From positions 1 through 32,357 of the IMG/VR virus record IMGVR_UViG_3300022907_000058: a DNA stretch of 32,357 bases; one strand, given 5' to 3'. The DNA comes from a virus. The position numbers were made by a program, and so were the translations under genes. This document shows positions 21,322 to 30,668 of the stretch, in pieces (the first letter of the stretch is position 1; each line of letters starts with the position of its first letter). The notes under the pieces are model-generated. The model was not told the origin of the DNA. It made no database searches and saw only the letters and a program-made list of their open reading frames with translations.

Positions 21322-22118
21322 ACATGCTAGTCGATGCTGATTCTATTTTCTTTAAGGTAGCATATGGTGCTAAGAGTGAATCCGATCTACGCAAAAACTA
21401 CGATAGCTTCTGTCGAAAGATGGAACTAACAGTTAAGAATAAGCTAGCGAACCTCTTTGACGAAGATGAAACCTTCAATACATACTATGCTGTTAAAGGC
21501 AATGGTAACTTCCGTAAGGATTTGTATAAAGAATATAAGAGTCATCGTCCAAACCTAGATCAAGACATAAAAGATAAGCTAAACTTTTTACACCGATACT
21601 CTATTGACAATGGTGCAATAGCTGCTGATGGTATGGAAGCCGATGATCTTGTTGCAATCTGGGCGTATGAAGCTAGAGAGAATGAAGATCAGTACGTTAT
21701 CTGTGGTATTGATAAAGACTTACTACAGATACCAGGTAACCACTATAACTACGGTAAAGACACATGGCAATTCATCGATGATGATGAAGGACACTTACGT
21801 CTTATGCTTCAGTGTTTAACTGGTGACAGCGCAGACAATATCCCAGGGCTTAAAGGTATTGGACCTAAGAAAGCGGAGAAGATTCTCCAAGGTATACCTG
21901 AAAAACGCAGATGGAATAGAGTTAAAGCTGCTTGGCGTGGTCATGGTGGTTCGCTTAAACAACTAGACATTAGCTATCAACTACTTAAGATGCTAACATC
22001 ATGGAAGGAATATGACGATATTAGAACACACCTTTACGGTGAAGCCTCTGTCAGCGAACAACATGACGTATCGCAACAAGTCGATCAAGCAGAGGATGTA
22101 CATCGACTATCAGAATGA
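21300..22118 (+). CDS. 5'-3' exonuclease (flap nuclease family, T7 gp6-like)
   Basis: A 272-residue nuclease of the FEN family. Acid sites: LVDADSIFF (10-18), YKSHR (about 80), EADDLVAIW (about 114-122) and IDKDLLQIPG (about 137-146). The helix-turn-helix that grips DNA is GDSADNIPGLKGIGPKKAEK. It removes RNA primers or degrades host DNA, like T7 gp6. GGAGG lies 5 bases before the ATG. The last 35 residues are read in a second frame as the start of the RusA-like gene and have few family features, so this tail may be under dual constraint. Confidence 0.87.
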   Translation: MESSKNINMLVDADSIFFKVAYGAKSESDLRKNYDSFCRKMELTVKNKLANLFDEDETFNTYYAVKGNGNFRKDLYKEYKSHRPNLDQDIKDKLNFLHRYSIDNGAIAADGMEADDLVAIWAYEARENEDQYVICGIDKDLLQIPGNHYNYGKDTWQFIDDDEGHLRLMLQCLTGDSADNIPGLKGIGPKKAEKILQGIPEKRRWNRVKAAWRGHGGSLKQLDISYQLLKMLTSWKEYDDIRTHLYGEASVSEQHDVSQQVDQAEDVHRLSE

Positions 22119-22440
22119 ACTACGTGATGAAATCCGAGGGGTCGAGTGGCCCTTCGGTGATGATCAAGTTGAGTTCTATATTGTAGCAGGCTTCTCAAAT
22201 CGAGCAGCTGATATTGATAATGTAATTAAACCACTCCTTGATACGTACCAAGGTATCTTCGAGGAGTTCAATGATAACAAGGTGTATCATGCAGAACTAC
22301 ATAAAACAATCGTCCCTAAAGGAAGAGAGTTCCTCTACGTTAGAGTGGGACGAATATCAGAATCAAAAATACAGGAAGGAACGGCGGTTGCAGAAGCGGC
22401 AAGCGAGTTCTATAAAACGGAAACAGACCCGACAAGCTAA
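22012..22440 (+). CDS. RusA-like Holliday junction nuclease
   Basis: A 142-residue protein with the RusA order: a start FTVKPLSANNMTYRNKSIKQ, then DIDNVIKPLLDTYQG with Asp67, Asp69 and Lys73, then FEEFNDNKVYHAEL with the fourth acid at about 88. E. coli RusA has Asp70, Asp72, Lys76 and Asp91, so spacing agrees. Because the family's N-terminal strand is complete only with the ATG at 22012 (GGAAGGAAT before it), I accept the 107-base overlap with the exonuclease. It resolves branched DNA before packaging, the job of T7 gp3. Confidence 0.78.
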   Translation: MTILEHTFTVKPLSANNMTYRNKSIKQRMYIDYQNELRDEIRGVEWPFGDDQVEFYIVAGFSNRAADIDNVIKPLLDTYQGIFEEFNDNKVYHAELHKTIVPKGREFLYVRVGRISESKIQEGTAVAEAASEFYKTETDPTS

Positions 22441-22458
22441 GGAAGAAAGGCTCTGGAG

Positions 22459-24078
22459 ATGACTAGATATACACAAACAGAATGTCCTAACTGCGATTCA
22501 TCAGATGCGTTTACAATCTATGAGGATGGCGGATACTGTTTTTCATGTAACTATTCAGATAAGAAAGTATCAAAAGAAATGAATGATTTCAATAGCATAC
22601 CTACTGCAACCTCAACTAATAAGCTAGCTGAGATTATGGATCTTAACAGCTTTGCCATTACCTCTCGAGGTATTAGTAAGGCAGTTGTCGATCATTTCGG
22701 AATTAAAATGGCAGTCAATCCTGATGGTTCAGGTGGCTCACACTTCTATCCATATACTAAGGATGGAAAAGTAATTGCCTATAAAGAACGGCAGTTACCT
22801 AAAACCTTTTATATTCAAGGTGACTTTAAAGATACCGAACTATTCGGTCAGACCCAAGCTATGGGTGGGAAGTCTCTTGTAATTACTGAAGGTGAACTAG
22901 ATGCTTGCGCAGTTGCTCAGGCATTCTACGATAAGTATGGTAAGATCTACCCAGTAGTATCAATACCTTCTGCATCTGGAACTAAAGTATTACTTGAGCA
23001 ACTGTCTTTCATTAGACGGTTCGAAACAGTTGTACTATTCTTCGATCAAGATGAAGCAGGTCAAGCAGCCGTTGAGAAAGCAGCAAAGATTATTGGAGCT
23101 GGTCGTGCAAAGGTTGCTAAGCTACTAGAGAAAGATCCTTCCGATGAACTCCTAAAGCATGGGTCAGCTAAACTACTGCAAGCTTACTGGGACGCACAAA
23201 CGTGGTCCCCTGCCGGTATTGTAGTTGGTGAGCCTATCTGGGATCAGTTTAAGGCACGTCAAGAAGTGGAAAGCATTCCATATCCTGATTGTCTTAATGG
23301 TTTAAACGAAAAACTACAAGGAATAAGACATGGTGAAATTACTTTGTTTACCTCTGGTACTGGCAGCGGTAAGTCTACTGTCATTAAAGAGATTGCTCTT
23401 GATCTATTGGCTAAAACTAACGATAAGATTGGACTCATATCTCTCGAAGAAAGTGTTGGAGACACTGCTGAAAAGTTTATCAGCATGTCGCTCCAGCGAT
23501 CTAGCATGGACCTCAAGGCTATCCCAGATGCAGAACTGCGACGAGGCTTTGAGCAAGTGTTTAAAGATGAACGCCTTGTTCTTCTTGATCATCAGGGATC
23601 TTGCTCTGACACTTCTCTACTGGATAAGATCGAATATATGGCACTCATGGGGTGCAAGTATCTTATCCTTGATCACATTACCATTGCAGTATCTGAAGGC
23701 TCTGAAGGATTGGGTGGTAACGAAGCTGTAGATAAACTCATGAGTGATCTACTTAAGATTGTGAAGAAGCATAACGTCTGGCTGGGTTTGATCTCACACT
23801 TGCGTAAAGCAACAGGCGGTAACAAATCATTTGAGGAGGGTAACCTTGCGTCAATCGATGACATCAAAGGCAGTGGCTCGATCAAGCAGATCTCGTTCGA
23901 CATCATTGCCTTTGCACGAAACCTCGTCTCGGACAACCTGCTCGAGCGAAACACAATTAAGTTTAGAGTCCTCAAGTCGCGCTTCACTGGACAGACTGGT
24001 TCAGCAGGCGCTGCAGTTTACTCCTCCGAAACAGGGCGACTAAGCTCAACCCTTGATGAAACATTTACGAGTATCTAA
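22459..24078 (+). CDS. DNA primase-helicase (T7 gp4-like)
   Basis: A 539-residue two-part enzyme. N-terminus: zinc site CPNC (9-12) and CFSC (27-30). TOPRIM part: VITEGELDACAVA (about 141-153) and VVLFFDQDEAGQ (191-202), the acids that hold metal for primer synthesis. C-terminal helicase: Walker A TSGTGSGKST (298-307), ISLEES (H1a region), Walker B YLILDHITI (401-409), and an arginine-rich end with FRVLKSRFTGQTG. It unwinds DNA as a hexamer and primes the lagging strand. A long purine-rich site stands before the ATG. Its stop overlaps the deaminase ATG. Confidence 0.92.
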   Translation: MTRYTQTECPNCDSSDAFTIYEDGGYCFSCNYSDKKVSKEMNDFNSIPTATSTNKLAEIMDLNSFAITSRGISKAVVDHFGIKMAVNPDGSGGSHFYPYTKDGKVIAYKERQLPKTFYIQGDFKDTELFGQTQAMGGKSLVITEGELDACAVAQAFYDKYGKIYPVVSIPSASGTKVLLEQLSFIRRFETVVLFFDQDEAGQAAVEKAAKIIGAGRAKVAKLLEKDPSDELLKHGSAKLLQAYWDAQTWSPAGIVVGEPIWDQFKARQEVESIPYPDCLNGLNEKLQGIRHGEITLFTSGTGSGKSTVIKEIALDLLAKTNDKIGLISLEESVGDTAEKFISMSLQRSSMDLKAIPDAELRRGFEQVFKDERLVLLDHQGSCSDTSLLDKIEYMALMGCKYLILDHITIAVSEGSEGLGGNEAVDKLMSDLLKIVKKHNVWLGLISHLRKATGGNKSFEEGNLASIDDIKGSGSIKQISFDIIAFARNLVSDNLLERNTIKFRVLKSRFTGQTGSAGAAVYSSETGRLSSTLDETFTSI

Positions 24079-24539
24079 TGCCAGATCAAAAGAAGCTAGA
24101 CCAGCTCTTCATCGATATAGCACATCGCGTATCTTTGATGAGCCACGATGCTGATACTAAAGTCGGTGCGGTAATTGTTAAAGATGGTAACATCTTAAGT
24201 ATGGGATATAACGGCATGCCTTCGGGCATGTCGAATGACTGTAAACATAGTACCGGCGTAACAAAGAAAGAGGTGATCCATGCAGAAGCAAATGCTATAT
24301 GTAAACTAGCACGTAGTACTGGATCATCTGAAGGCGCAACTATATACTGTACACTTTCACCGTGTATAGAATGTGCAAAACTTATTTTACAGAGTGGTAT
24401 TACACGCGTAGTATTTGCTGAGGATTATAAAGATGACTCAGGTAAACTAATGCTTATGCCATTACCACATATGACCATAGATAGGATTGAATATGCAAGC
24501 ACAGCTCCAGTATCTAACGGAGAAAATAAGAAAAGCTAA
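24078..24539 (+). CDS. dCMP deaminase
   Basis: A 153-residue zinc deaminase. HAE at 68-70 holds the zinc ligand and the acid-base Glu, PCIEC (95-99) the two cysteines. KVGAVIVKDGNILSMGYNG and SGITRVVFAEDY fit the family. It turns dCMP into dUMP and so balances the pyrimidine pools. In T4 the same activity feeds thymidylate synthesis beside hydroxymethylation of dCMP. Coupled to the primase-helicase by TAATG; its end overlaps the RNA polymerase start by 47 bases. Confidence 0.9.
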   Translation: MPDQKKLDQLFIDIAHRVSLMSHDADTKVGAVIVKDGNILSMGYNGMPSGMSNDCKHSTGVTKKEVIHAEANAICKLARSTGSSEGATIYCTLSPCIECAKLILQSGITRVVFAEDYKDDSGKLMLMPLPHMTIDRIEYASTAPVSNGENKKS

Positions 24540-26685
24540 AGCGCATATTGCTTGCAGTCTGTTAAAGATGACAACTGAAGCAGACCTCGAAGCCTACCTT
24601 GTGTTTACAATGGATACAATTCAGCAACACTTCACACGTAATAGTATGCGTGGTAACAAATCATATCAAGGTGAAGCTAACCTTACTCACTTGAGTACAA
24701 CAGTTGGCGCATATATCTTAGATGATATTAAATATTATCATGATGATCAACCACCTTGGGAATGGTTTAAGCTACGTGTAATGATGGGTGATCTGTTTCT
24801 TGAAGCGTTCTATCAAACACACCAGATTAATATTGGCAAGAATAAAGACGATGCCTTTGTTGCTATGGAAAATCTGGACCGTAGTCTAAAGAGAAGTCGT
24901 ACACATTACATTGTTGTGCCAGAGCTATGGGATCTACCTATCCCTGCCGGTTCTAAGAACCTACTACTCGGTACAACATTTGAAAGACCTGAGGATATCT
25001 CAGAACTCATGCAACCTACAGAGCGTCCGGTAATTAAAGGATGGACTGAGCAAAGGAGGAATGAGTTTATGCAATACCTCAGTCGCGACTTTGTTAAAAG
25101 CATGAATGTTCTACAGCAAACCCCTTGGAAAATTAATATACAGATCAGGGACGCTCTTTATCGTAACCGACAAAAGATTCTTGATCAGTATCAACACCTC
25201 CCAAAGAAATATAAATCTAAGGTAATTGAATTTGATTTAACAATGGCTCGCTCTACCTTAATCGAAGACCGAACCTTCTATCAATACACTGAAGCAGATT
25301 ATCGTGGTCGTATATATTATACTACACCCTTCTTAAACTTTCAAAGTAATGATATTGCCAGAGGACAAATGCTATTTGCAAATGGTAAACTCATGACTGA
25401 AGAGGGTCTTAAAAGATTGAAGATACATATTGCCTGCTGCTATAATCAAACCTTTAGTAAAGATAAATTACCTGACTGGTTATCTACAAACTACCAACCT
25501 TATCTTGAGGACGAAGGTCTGGATGATATCTCTGTAGATAAGATGACACTGCAGGATCGTGAAGCATGGACAGATAATAATATTGATATGCTCATGGATC
25601 TTGCAGCTGAAGAGCGTATTGAGTTGGCTGCTGAGAAACCTATTACACTACTTGCTTGTGTACTAGAACTCTACAATGCGATACAGCATGATGGTCCTTA
25701 CTATACTTACTTACCTGTACCAGTAGACGGTAGCAATAATGGATGGCAACATCTGTGTGCAATGTCTAAAGATAAAGAAGCAGGAGAGTTAGTAGGTGTA
25801 GTTCCACAGAAGATCCAGAAAGACTTCTATGTACAGTGTGCTAAGAATCTTATTACTCGAATGCCAGAGTGGTTCGAGGAGCGCCAGATGCCCATGAAAC
25901 ATATACGTAAAGGTATTGCTAAGCGTGGTTCCATGACTCGCGCCTATAGTGCAGGTGCATTAAAGATTGCAGAGAACATGTATATGGATTGTCACGTTGA
26001 AGGTTACCTCGAGAAGTATAATATTACTAAAGAGGATTGTCAACTGTTAGCTAAGCATCTTGTTAAAGCAATTGATGAAGTCTGCGCTGGACCTCTACAA
26101 ACAATGAAGTTCTTACAAAAGATTGCAGAAGCTGAGATCGCTTCGGACTATGCTAAAGAGACACAGCAGAAGTCTATTAACTGGACAACCCCATCGGGGT
26201 TTCCTGTTGTCTATGAAGCCTTCATTGATAATGAGTTTAAAGAGAAAGCAATCATTAGCTGTAGCGAACGCAGAACTAAACCGGTTATCCGTAAAGAAGA
26301 TGGTACAGAAGAAGAGACTGATACAATCCGTATCCAGCATGTCGGTAAAGAAAATACAGACAAGCCTAAGATCAGATCCTTTATGTCAGGCATCTCTCCT
26401 AACTTCGTGCACTCTATGGATGCTGCACACATGGCACAAGTAATTAAAGAATGGGGTAGCGACTTCGGTGCAATCCATGATTCATTCAGTGTACATGCAT
26501 GCGATGTAGATGAACTATTAGAGATCATCAAAGATCGGTTTGTAGATATGTATAACTATCAAAACTTCTTTGATGTTATTGAGCATATGATTATTACAAA
26601 CCAAAACAATTTCAACCAACCACAACCAGGCCTTGGTGCCTTGGAGATAAGAGAGGTATATAACAGTGACTACTTCTTCGCGTAA
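24493..26685 (+). CDS. T7-like single-subunit RNA polymerase
   Basis: I use the ATG at 24493 (MQAQLQYLTEKI; AGG 7 bases upstream), inside the deaminase gene; a TTG two codons earlier also keeps the frame open. 730 residues against 883 in T7, with a shorter N-terminal part. DYRGRIYY (269-276), motif A VPVDGSNNGWQH (Asp412), motif B KRGSMTRAY (Lys477, Tyr485), PNFVHSMDAAHM (636-647), motif C IHDSF (His662, Asp663). It ends YFFA, close to T7's FAFA, the C-terminal foot. It probably reads the TTTAAATGTCYCCTTAAAG sites at 11579, 11622 and 16566. It is a separate gene from the second polymerase at 27127. Confidence 0.93.
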   Translation: MQAQLQYLTEKIRKAKAHIACSLLKMTTEADLEAYLVFTMDTIQQHFTRNSMRGNKSYQGEANLTHLSTTVGAYILDDIKYYHDDQPPWEWFKLRVMMGDLFLEAFYQTHQINIGKNKDDAFVAMENLDRSLKRSRTHYIVVPELWDLPIPAGSKNLLLGTTFERPEDISELMQPTERPVIKGWTEQRRNEFMQYLSRDFVKSMNVLQQTPWKINIQIRDALYRNRQKILDQYQHLPKKYKSKVIEFDLTMARSTLIEDRTFYQYTEADYRGRIYYTTPFLNFQSNDIARGQMLFANGKLMTEEGLKRLKIHIACCYNQTFSKDKLPDWLSTNYQPYLEDEGLDDISVDKMTLQDREAWTDNNIDMLMDLAAEERIELAAEKPITLLACVLELYNAIQHDGPYYTYLPVPVDGSNNGWQHLCAMSKDKEAGELVGVVPQKIQKDFYVQCAKNLITRMPEWFEERQMPMKHIRKGIAKRGSMTRAYSAGALKIAENMYMDCHVEGYLEKYNITKEDCQLLAKHLVKAIDEVCAGPLQTMKFLQKIAEAEIASDYAKETQQKSINWTTPSGFPVVYEAFIDNEFKEKAIISCSERRTKPVIRKEDGTEEETDTIRIQHVGKENTDKPKIRSFMSGISPNFVHSMDAAHMAQVIKEWGSDFGAIHDSFSVHACDVDELLEIIKDRFVDMYNYQNFFDVIEHMIITNQNNFNQPQPGLGALEIREVYNSDYFFA

Positions 26686-26923
26686 ACAACCGGGGATACT
26701 TCCGGTTCGCCTAGGCATTGAGCCTGATAATAAGACAGCACTAAGAGAGCTAGGGATGGACGAGTCCCTAGCTGACTCTATGAATGATCGAGAACTAGAT
26801 GAATTAATTATTGAAAAAGAATATGAACGAGTTAAAGAATATTACAGTAGCAATGGAGAGGATGGAGAACAATATGCAACCGACTGGAAGCGAGAAGCCC
26901 TCCGCAAAATCAACGATAACTGA
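26666..26923 (+). CDS. Hypothetical charged protein, 85 aa, GTG start
   Basis: 85 residues, starting at a GTG with GAGAGG 9 bases upstream, overlapping the polymerase end by 20 bases. Helical and charged: LGMDESLADSMNDRELDELI then IEKEYERVKEYYSS. It may be a small partner or modulator of the polymerase, but no motif shows it. Confidence 0.55.
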   Translation: MTTSSRKQPGILPVRLGIEPDNKTALRELGMDESLADSMNDRELDELIIEKEYERVKEYYSSNGEDGEQYATDWKREALRKINDN

Positions 26924-27047
26924 ATTCTTAGCGTCGCCATTTATGCTTTTAGCTGGACTAAACTTATGGATTGCTACCTTAATTACTGGAAACCCTGTCA
27001 TCCTTATGGAAATCCAATATGAAGAAGATGATGACGAGTACGAATAG
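26874..27047 (+). CDS. Single-span membrane protein, 57 aa
   Basis: I start at MQPTGSEKPSAKSTITEFLA because GGAG stands 6 bases before it; longer starts lie deeper in the previous gene. One membrane helix, FMLLAGLNLWIATLITGNPV, and an acidic end EEDDDEYE. It overlaps the previous gene by 50 bases and is the last gene before the terminator. A lysis or membrane role is possible, as small late-replication membrane proteins often are. Confidence 0.55.
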   Translation: MQPTGSEKPSAKSTITEFLASPFMLLAGLNLWIATLITGNPVILMEIQYEEDDDEYE

Positions 27048-27058
27048 AAAATAAAAAT

Positions 27059-27102
27059 CCCCTGAGAATACCGTAATGGTACTCTCAGGGGTTTATTTTT
27101 TT
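27059..27102. terminator. Two-way terminator between replication and virion genes
   Basis: CCCCTGAGA pairs with TCTCAGGGG, with an inner TACC/GGTA stem around GTAAT. An A-rich run stands before it and TTTATTTTTTT after it. It lies between genes that face each other (stops at 27047 and 27127) and can stop both transcripts. Confidence 0.92.
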
Positions 27103-27126
27103 ACTAACCTTAGGAACTACATGCTG

Positions 27127-30100
27127 TTAAAGATCCATCTGTGTAAGCTTGCCTGTTACTTTAGACAATAGTTCTTTCTTATCTTTACTGATGGTGGTAA
27201 CAGCTGCTGCATTACGCTGCCGTAGATTAATTGCTTTCACAATAATATCAACCACTGCATATGCTTGCTGAGGTGAAATCTTATCAGTCTCATTTATAGT
27301 AATACCACGTGCTGCCATTTCTTTACGGATGCTCGCTTCTATATCAAGGCCTTGCCTCTTAAGCAGCTTACTGTAATCATCTAGTGACATACCCTTTGGC
27401 TTTGCGCCTGTCTGCAAAATCTTAGAGAGTGATTTGCGCAAATACGAATCGCCTTTATCATCAGTCTTAAACTGATGGAACAACCCACGGAATGCACCTG
27501 GTTCTTCTTGAGAAACCATGGTAGTATTTGTAGGGTCGTTAGCTTTCTCTCGTAGTGTAGCGGTGGTTTCATTAAACCAATCACGAGCAATGCTTTCGAC
27601 ATAGCTATGCTGCTCAAGACCTCTAAGCCAATTAGCATTAGCTTCTCTACGTACCTGCTGGAATGAACCAAGATCCGTAACGAACGCATCAAAGATAGGT
27701 AGTACAAATGGTTTAGCACCATGCCTCTTTGCTTCAGATGAAATACGGTTCCAAGATGTACCTGATCCGGTTCTTGAAATCATATTACCATCGTAAGACT
27801 GCACAGCCACTGGTAGAATACGACCCATGGTCCAACCACCTGGTCCTATCTCACCGCGCTCAGCAGCACCTTCAGCTTTCTCTTTGTACAACTGTACAGT
27901 GACATGCTTCTTTGGTTTATCTTCAGTCTTACGGAATTCAAATGATGCAGTAGTAGATGCTTCAGGGTCCATTTGTTTCCCGGCTGCATAACTACGGAAG
28001 CCCATAGCATTATCAAAGTACAGTAGTTCATTCGACAATACTGATAGGAAAGCATTAGCCCTCATCAATCGACCAACTGCAACAACCTTTGGGTCCATGA
28101 TTTCGAAGATCGAATCAACCAAAGCTGTATGTAAGAAGTTAACGGCATCAGGTAAAGAGATACCACCAGCCTTAGCAACAGTAGCAATCTGCTGTGCCAT
28201 CGGACCAGAGTAGGCTGTTGTATTAACATGCATTCTAAGTGATGTTAGTTCCTGCCCATAACCCATAGTCATTGGAGATTTTTTAAGGAAGTTTTGTGTA
28301 TCCTTTACAGCCAATGCTAAGATGTCTTTAAGGTAAGGTCGTTGATTACTCGGAGCTGTCTGTACTAGCTGCTCCGCATTATCATTCATCCACTCACCCA
28401 TAGCTTTACGTGAATCAAGCCAATCTGTATTTGAATAGTCTTGCTCGACAATCAAACCAGTACGCTTAGCCATAGACTGAATGCCTAATAGGCCTGCATT
28501 AGTGGCTGGTCCGTGTGTCTTACCATCCATCTCCGCAGTAATGGTTGAAGAGAATGGTGTCTTATTATCAATTGCCTGCTGATAGTTTGCAATATCAATT
28601 AGCAGATCAATATAGTGTAGACCCTCATCTCCATGCTTAGCTAGCTCAGCTTTAAGTCCATCGCTTAGCGGGTCTTGACTAAAGTCCTGAACCACTTGCT
28701 GCTTAATCTGATTAGCCTGCTCAACATCAGGTGCTTGCCGTATCGCAAGGACAGCTTGCTTTGCCTTGTCAACATCGAAGTTAGCTGTAGCCGTTTTCAG
28801 TTCATTACCGAATGCGACTAAAGTCTTCCACCTTTCATTTCCAATCTGCTCATCGAATAGTTTAAGCCGCTCTCGAGTTGATAGCTTACTACCCGCAGTA
28901 CCGTCACTTGCTTCAAGTACTAGCGCCGCGATGATCTCCTTCCAAGTCGTATCTAATTCACTGCCGCTGCGTGGTTTAAAGGTAAATACATTACCGCCAC
29001 CAACAACAAAGCGTACAAACTTATGAGCTGATGGATTATAAACCGTCTGCTGTACATGCGTACGACCAGTTAATGCTTGCATAGCAAAGGTTAAGTAGTT
29101 AGCCCGACCTGAATACTGCGCGATACCTCCAGCAACATTTAAGAACTTTTCACGGTTCGCTGCTAAGATCTTTATAGGATTATACAGCTCGGCTAGCTTG
29201 CGCTTTTCTTCAGCACGCTCAGGATCTTTTTCAAGATCAGCTTCCATAAAGAGCCTACGCTTTTCACCTTGCAGTGCTTCAAGTTCTTTGTTACCGATCT
29301 TAAACATATCGGCATAGACTTGGTTGTTTGGATTCTTATGGTTAATCAATGCAAGCATACCCATCAACAACCCGACACGCTCACGACGTGGGTCATTAAC
29401 ATATGCAACACTGTGGTAATTAGCCATAGCTTCCTGTACAACTGACCAGTCTTTTAAGTCACCGACTTTTGTAGTAACCTCACGAACCCTTGTGCGGCCC
29501 TCATATAGTGGCTGAGCTGTTGGAGATACACCTGTTAGGGGCGCAACTTCTGGAGTAGCCATCAAACCTTTAGCTGCTTCGCTTAACTGGTTTAATACTC
29601 TAGCCCCTTGCTCAGTGATCTGATAGTAGACCTGACCACCTGGCTCACCGACTTTTGAGTCATCCCGGAAAACCATATCAGGATTAGCGTCGGCATAAAC
29701 TTCCTTAGCCATATCCCCGATAAAAGTAAAGGTATCCGGAGTTAGTTCATCTAACTGTGAAAGGTATTCATCAGTAGCTCGCCCCTCATTCTGTGCACGC
29801 TGACGCTGGTATGCCTGCCAAATCTCTCGGCCTAATCGCTGGTTACCCTGCGCTTTAGAAAAGACCTGACCACCCTGCGCTGCCTCCCCTTGCTCAACCA
29901 TTCCAGCTGGATCTACATCAGTATCCATCTGTGCTTGAACATCTTCAGATGCTTCCATCTGATTAAAGAACCAGCCCTCAGTAGCTAGTCCTAAGATACG
30001 ACCAAACTCTGGGTCTAATCCCATTAACCCTGTGTTAGGATCAAGGATACCTGCATTCATTTGGCGTGGATCGTAAAGCAAAGCCTGCACACCGACATTC

Positions 30101-30657
30101 ACATTTGAATCTCGAAGTGCTGGGACTTGTGCTACACCTTCTTCCCTAGCGAACGCAGCCTCTGGAAATCCAGCCTGGATATTCGCCACTCGCTGTGCAC
30201 CAGTCATCTTAGAACCGGCAAGTCTATCACTCACAACGGTATTCACATTATTAGCACGAGCCAAGGCTAGCTCAAGAGGTTGTTCTACCTGTGAGCTAGC
30301 TGGTTCTAATGTCGTACGTCTAAGCTTTTCTTTATAGGTTGGTACCCTTTCTCGAGCGCGTTGTTCTTCTGAGAGCGCTTGATTAGGAACCACTGCTGTA
30401 GGAATAGCTGCTGCCTCAGTAACCGGTGGGGTAGCAACAGCTTCTGGTATATCCGTAACAGCCCCAGGTTCGCCCGTGATCGGCGCTCCGGGTTCACCTA
30501 ATGGTAATAACCCTTGCGTTTCTACTGGAGATTCTGGAGCTTCTGCTGGTGTACCTTGATCTTCAAAGAGGTCTGCAAATTCTCCCGTCCCTACCTGATC
30601 GGTAGGTAGTATGGGAGTCGCCCCAGGTATTACACTAGGTCCTGCAAATTTAGCCAT
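27127..30657 (-). CDS. Virion-associated single-subunit RNA polymerase (N4-like)
   Basis: A 1176-residue protein whose centre has the full polymerase order. ALTGR (528-532) with YNPSAHKF (540-547) matches T7 'DWRGR' with 'NPQGND'. Motif A is EMDGKTHG (Asp711; T7 FDGSCSG). Motif B is KKSPMTMGYG (Lys792, Tyr800; T7 KRSVMTLAYG, same spacing). PVAVQSYDG (949-957) matches T7 PNFVHSQDG. Motif C is LPIFDAFVTD (Asp990; the usual His is Phe). The first 120 residues are Pro/Ala/Gly-rich and unstructured, as expected of a protein that must thread through the portal or tail. Total length resembles the minimal N4 virion polymerase (about 1100 residues). It is coded beside an internal virion protein, not with replication genes. 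GGAGG is 7 bases before ATG. Motif matches are from reading; no search was run. Confidence 0.82.
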   Translation of the reverse strand: MAKFAGPSVIPGATPILPTDQVGTGEFADLFEDQGTPAEAPESPVETQGLLPLGEPGAPITGEPGAVTDIPEAVATPPVTEAAAIPTAVVPNQALSEEQRARERVPTYKEKLRRTTLEPASSQVEQPLELALARANNVNTVVSDRLAGSKMTGAQRVANIQAGFPEAAFAREEGVAQVPALRDSNVNVGVQALLYDPRQMNAGILDPNTGLMGLDPEFGRILGLATEGWFFNQMEASEDVQAQMDTDVDPAGMVEQGEAAQGGQVFSKAQGNQRLGREIWQAYQRQRAQNEGRATDEYLSQLDELTPDTFTFIGDMAKEVYADANPDMVFRDDSKVGEPGGQVYYQITEQGARVLNQLSEAAKGLMATPEVAPLTGVSPTAQPLYEGRTRVREVTTKVGDLKDWSVVQEAMANYHSVAYVNDPRRERVGLLMGMLALINHKNPNNQVYADMFKIGNKELEALQGEKRRLFMEADLEKDPERAEEKRKLAELYNPIKILAANREKFLNVAGGIAQYSGRANYLTFAMQALTGRTHVQQTVYNPSAHKFVRFVVGGGNVFTFKPRSGSELDTTWKEIIAALVLEASDGTAGSKLSTRERLKLFDEQIGNERWKTLVAFGNELKTATANFDVDKAKQAVLAIRQAPDVEQANQIKQQVVQDFSQDPLSDGLKAELAKHGDEGLHYIDLLIDIANYQQAIDNKTPFSSTITAEMDGKTHGPATNAGLLGIQSMAKRTGLIVEQDYSNTDWLDSRKAMGEWMNDNAEQLVQTAPSNQRPYLKDILALAVKDTQNFLKKSPMTMGYGQELTSLRMHVNTTAYSGPMAQQIATVAKAGGISLPDAVNFLHTALVDSIFEIMDPKVVAVGRLMRANAFLSVLSNELLYFDNAMGFRSYAAGKQMDPEASTTASFEFRKTEDKPKKHVTVQLYKEKAEGAAERGEIGPGGWTMGRILPVAVQSYDGNMISRTGSGTSWNRISSEAKRHGAKPFVLPIFDAFVTDLGSFQQVRREANANWLRGLEQHSYVESIARDWFNETTATLREKANDPTNTTMVSQEEPGAFRGLFHQFKTDDKGDSYLRKSLSKILQTGAKPKGMSLDDYSKLLKRQGLDIEASIRKEMAARGITINETDKISPQQAYAVVDIIVKAINLRQRNAAAVTTISKDKKELLSKVTGKLTQMDL

Positions 30658-30668
30658 GTGCTATCCTC

